Shown here: positions 6,390-8,448 of the stretch, one piece after another
Layout: every line of letters starts with the position of its first letter
How positions within the stretch are numbered: position 1 is the stretch's first letter
Origin: an uncultured Clostridia bacterium
GTDB lineage: Bacteria; Bacillota; Clostridia; Christensenellales; UBA1242
Assembly (NCBI GenBank): GCA_944381225.1
Contig: CALWKJ010000047.1
Span: forward strand, 1 to 8,448
Direction: 5' to 3'
DNA: 8,448 nucleotides
The notes under the pieces: model-generated
Seen by the model: only the letters and a program-made list of their open reading frames with translations
Told to the model about the DNA's origin: nothing
Databases searched by the model: none
Program-made: the position numbers and the translations under genes

Positions 6390-6400
6390 AATGCCCTCTT

Positions 6401-6541
6401 TTAATTGTCTTCTTCATTTAAAAATTCTTTTAACATTTTTTTGTTTAATGCTTTATCATTTATATTGTACTGTGGCTCGCCCATCATTAAAGGTTTATTG
6501 TTATCAAAAATATTTTTAATTTTTATATTTTTATTATCCAT
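6401..6541 (-). CDS. 46-residue small protein, first gene of the LRR/GNAT cassette
   Basis: An ORF from ATG 6541 to TAA 6401-6403 encodes 46 residues starting MDNKNIKIKNIFDNNKPLMM and ending KKMLKEFLNEEDN. AAGGA at 6549-6553 lies 7 nt before the ATG, and the stop is only 11 nt before the LRR/transglutaminase-like gene, which carries its own site in that gap. Position and ribosome binding site make it a real gene more likely than chance. It has no TM segment, Cys or signal peptide. The middle holds MMGEPQYNIND, and the C-terminal third (30-44) could be an amphipathic helix. I do not recognise it. It might be a substrate, an inhibitor or a leader peptide of the enzymes behind it. Confidence 0.6.
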   Translation of the reverse strand: MDNKNIKIKNIFDNNKPLMMGEPQYNINDKALNKKMLKEFLNEEDN

Positions 6542-6553
6542 CTCCCCTTCCTT

Positions 6554-6559
6554 ATTATA
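6554..6559 (-). promoter_or_regulatory. Candidate -10 of the three-gene cassette
   Basis: The minus strand carries a perfect TATAAT here, directly followed by the AAGGA ribosome binding site of the small gene. No good -35 lies at 16-18 nt; TTGAAA (6582-6587) is 22 nt away. A start from this -10 would leave a leader of only about six nt and lose AAGGA. A second possible -10 is TTATAC at 6562-6567. Confidence 0.35.
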
Positions 6560-6619
6560 GTGTATAACAAACAGTTTAACTTTTCAATACTTTTTTAAAA
6601 TTTTTCATTGTTACTACGC

Positions 6620-6648
6620 TTGATATTTATAGATATTTTTGTTATTAT
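6620..6648 (+). promoter_or_regulatory. argS promoter
   Basis: TTGATA (6620-6625), 17 nt, TATTAT (6643-6648), with TGT before the -10. The start would be near 6655, leaving a leader of about 16 nt with AAGGAG. This leader is too short for a T-box or other riboswitch. Confidence 0.7.
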
Positions 6649-6670
6649 TGTTTAGTATTTAAGGAGAATT

Positions 6671-8356
6671 ATGACTAATCTTTTATTTGATATTGTAGCA
6701 AATCAATTTGTTAAAATTATAGATGTTGCAAAAGATGATATTTTAAAAAATTTAGAGTGCCCTCCAGAAGCACATATGGGAGATGTTGCTTTCCCTTGTT
6801 TTGTTTTATCTAAAAAATTAAAAAAGTCTCCAATAGCCATTGCAAATGAATTAAAAGACAAAATTATAAATATAAATGACGATTGCTTTGAAAAAATTGA
6901 CGTGGTAAACGGATATTTAAACTTTTTTATAAACAGAAAACACGTTTTAAACAAGTTTTTGAAATTGTATGAAAACAATTTGCTATTGGGTGAAAAAAAA
7001 CATATTAATGAAAAGGCTTTAATTGAGCACACAAGTATAAATCCCAATGCTTCTCCTCACATTGGAAGAGCCAGAAACGCCATGATTGGCGACGCTTCGG
7101 CTAGACTATTAAAATTTTTGGGATATGACACAACGGTTCATTATTTTGTAAATGACATTGGCAAGCAAATTGCACTACTTGTGTATTATACAGAAGGAAA
7201 ATCAAACATAACGTTTAATGATTTGTTAAATTTGTATGTCAGTGCAAACGAAGAACTTAAAGAGAATCCAGAAATCGAAGAAAAAGTTTTTTTGTTACTT
7301 CATGAAATGGAAAATGGAAATTTGCAAGTTTTTGACAAATTTTCAAACATAGTAAATATTTGTATAAACGGTCAAAAAAACATATTTAACGAATTTGGAA
7401 TATACTATGATGTTTATGACTATGAATCTAATTATATTTACTCAGGACGAACTGCCGAAATTTTAAATCAACTAGAAAAAACAAAATACATGTTTACAGA
7501 TGAGGCTGGCAGAAAAGTTTTAAATTTGCAAGATTTCAACATAAATAGTGAAAATCCTTATTTCCCATTAACAAGAAAAGATTTAACATCTTTATACCCT
7601 TTAAGAGACGTTTGTTATAGCATTGACAAATCAATTTGGGCAAATGGTGGAAAAAACATTGTTGTTCTTGGCGAAGACCAAAAACTATATGGCAAACAAG
7701 TAAATGCAGTGTTAGACATTTTAGGATATAAAGGTGCTGAAATAATAAATTATTCATTTGTGCTTTTAGCCGATGGAAAAATGTCAACAAGAGCTGGAAA
7801 AGTTGTGTTGCTTGAAGATTTAATGAAAGAGACAACAGATTTTGCAAAACAAAAAATGATAGAAAGAGGCTCTGTTGTGGACGAAAAACTTGCAAAACAA
7901 ATCGCCTACGGAGCAATTAAATATGCAATACTCAAATGCGGAAATGACAGAAATGTTATTTTTGACAAAGACCAAGCGCTTAGTTTTGAAGGAAACACAA
8001 GTGTGTACATTCAATACAGCAGAGCGAGAATTTTATCTATTTTAAAGGGTGAAAGTTATGAAAGCAACTATGTAGATTTTTCACTACTTAACACAGATAT
8101 AGAATGGGCACTTGTTGTACAAATTCTCAGCTTTAACAGCGTAATATCTCAACTTGAAAACACATTTAACTTTAACAGTTTGTGCAACTACTTATATGAC
8201 CTATGCAAACTGTTTTCAAGATGGTACAATTCTTGTCCAATTAAAACAGCAGAAACAAATCTTAAAAACGCAAGGCTTAAAATGGCTGAAATAATTGCAA
8301 AAAACATTGAAATAGGCTTAAATATTTTAGGAATAGAATCGCCTGAAAAAATTTAA
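6671..8356 (+). CDS. argS: Arginyl-tRNA synthetase
   Basis: The product is 561 residues, a full-length class I enzyme that charges tRNA-Arg with arginine using ATP in the cytoplasm. AAGGAG lies 4 nt before ATG 6671. The N-terminal ArgS-specific domain (about 1-95) shows GDVAFPCFVLSKKL (37-50) and VVNGYLNFFIN (78-88). The catalytic core has SINPNASPHIGRARNAMIGD (122-141), where the HIGH motif reads HIGR (130-133), and KMSTRAGKVVLLEDL (370-384) as the KMSKS loop. The anticodon-binding DALR region (about 440-561) starts near YIQYSRARI (446-454) and ends in NILGIESPEKI, typical of the family. It is probably the first gene of an operon, since a P-loop gene follows 13 nt later. Function is secure. 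The His-to-Arg change in the HIGH motif is its one notable deviation. Confidence 0.97.
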   Translation: MTNLLFDIVANQFVKIIDVAKDDILKNLECPPEAHMGDVAFPCFVLSKKLKKSPIAIANELKDKIININDDCFEKIDVVNGYLNFFINRKHVLNKFLKLYENNLLLGEKKHINEKALIEHTSINPNASPHIGRARNAMIGDASARLLKFLGYDTTVHYFVNDIGKQIALLVYYTEGKSNITFNDLLNLYVSANEELKENPEIEEKVFLLLHEMENGNLQVFDKFSNIVNICINGQKNIFNEFGIYYDVYDYESNYIYSGRTAEILNQLEKTKYMFTDEAGRKVLNLQDFNINSENPYFPLTRKDLTSLYPLRDVCYSIDKSIWANGGKNIVVLGEDQKLYGKQVNAVLDILGYKGAEIINYSFVLLADGKMSTRAGKVVLLEDLMKETTDFAKQKMIERGSVVDEKLAKQIAYGAIKYAILKCGNDRNVIFDKDQALSFEGNTSVYIQYSRARILSILKGESYESNYVDFSLLNTDIEWALVVQILSFNSVISQLENTFNFNSLCNYLYDLCKLFSRWYNSCPIKTAETNLKNARLKMAEIIAKNIEIGLNILGIESPEKI

Positions 8357-8369
8357 TAAGGAGTTTTGT

Positions 8370-8448
8370 ATGGAATATTTAGGAAAATCTTTTGACGCAA
8401 TTGTTGCCACACCATGTTGTGGAAAATCTTATCTTTGTGATAAATATC
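8370..8448 (+). CDS. P-loop protein (partial, 5' end)
   Basis: ATG 8370 is preceded by AAGGAG with a 5-nt spacer and follows the argS stop by 13 nt, so the two are probably co-transcribed. Only 26 residues are visible before the window ends. They contain FDAIVATPCCGKSYLCDKY, a strand followed by a Walker A-like loop ending in GKS, with Ala in place of the usual first Gly. This suggests a small nucleotide- or nucleoside-kinase-like P-loop protein. The specific family cannot be named from this fragment. Confidence 0.75.
   Translation, partial: MEYLGKSFDAIVATPCCGKSYLCDKY

Noticed and set aside
4218..6541. Toxin-antitoxin module (small protein plus GNAT toxin)
   Set aside because: GNAT toxins normally sit beside a DNA-binding RHH or HTH antitoxin. 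The 46-residue protein shows neither motif clearly, and a 463-residue LRR protein lies between them.
6655..6670. T-box riboswitch before argS
   Set aside because: The predicted leader is about 16 nt, and the whole intergenic space is 129 nt shared with a divergent gene. No T-box sequence or long hairpins are seen.
6703..8014. Three left-reading ORFs inside argS
   Set aside because: They are antisense shadows of an intact argS. The hydrophobic, Phe- and Leu-rich products come from its Lys/Glu-rich codons.
1..8448. Mycoplasma-type code with TGA as Trp
   Set aside because: All frames are full length without internal TGA, and Trp is written TGG throughout, including conserved positions.
1..8448. 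CRISPR array, tRNA or rRNA gene, insertion sequence, prophage
   Set aside because: No regularly spaced repeats, cloverleaf-like sequence, transposase or phage gene was found. The only direct repeats are short or lie inside one coding region.

Overview
The window is very AT-rich, single-reading-frame bacterial DNA with strong AGGAG-type ribosome binding sites, sigma70-like promoters and short intergenic gaps. Every visible stop is TAA or TAG and every Trp codon is TGG, so the standard bacterial code fits. This suggests a low-GC member of Bacillota or the Mollicutes-related lineages (for example an uncultured gut Clostridia or RF39-like organism). The sequence does not settle the genus, and no phage, IS or plasmid genes are visible.

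Layout from left to right: (1) the 3' end of an XRE-type helix-turn-helix regulator, reading right; (2) a 4-TM protein with a repeated acidic tail, reading left; (3) a membrane-anchored bacterial PH-domain protein, reading right; (4) a 7-TM protein resembling the YwaF/TP0381 group, reading left; (5) a second 7-TM protein of similar architecture followed 2 nt later by a Nudix hydrolase, reading right; (6) a left-reading three-gene cassette (listed here from left to right, so last gene first): a GNAT-like protein, a leucine-rich-repeat/transglutaminase-like protein, and a 46-residue small protein as the first gene; (7) argS, reading right, followed 13 nt later by the start of a P-loop protein cut by the window edge.

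The strand switches are unusually well marked. All three convergent junctions carry an inverted repeat suited to terminating transcripts from both sides (371-400, 1760-1799, 4193-4219). The divergent junctions carry promoters in both directions, though those at 1076-1104 and 6554-6559 are weak calls. Three right-reading promoters (PH gene, 7-TM/Nudix operon, argS) share a -35 plus a TTTGTTA-type extended -10 with 17-nt spacing.

The most unusual part is 4218-6541. It holds a small protein, an LRR protein with an intact Cys-His-Asp transglutaminase-like triad, and a GNAT-like protein in one tight operon. The last two proteins share a C-terminal EQTL[SN][IL] tail. No known system is recognised here. 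A joint role in peptide or protein modification, or shared targeting of the two larger products, is inference only. The argS region is ordinary housekeeping apart from a variant HIGH motif.
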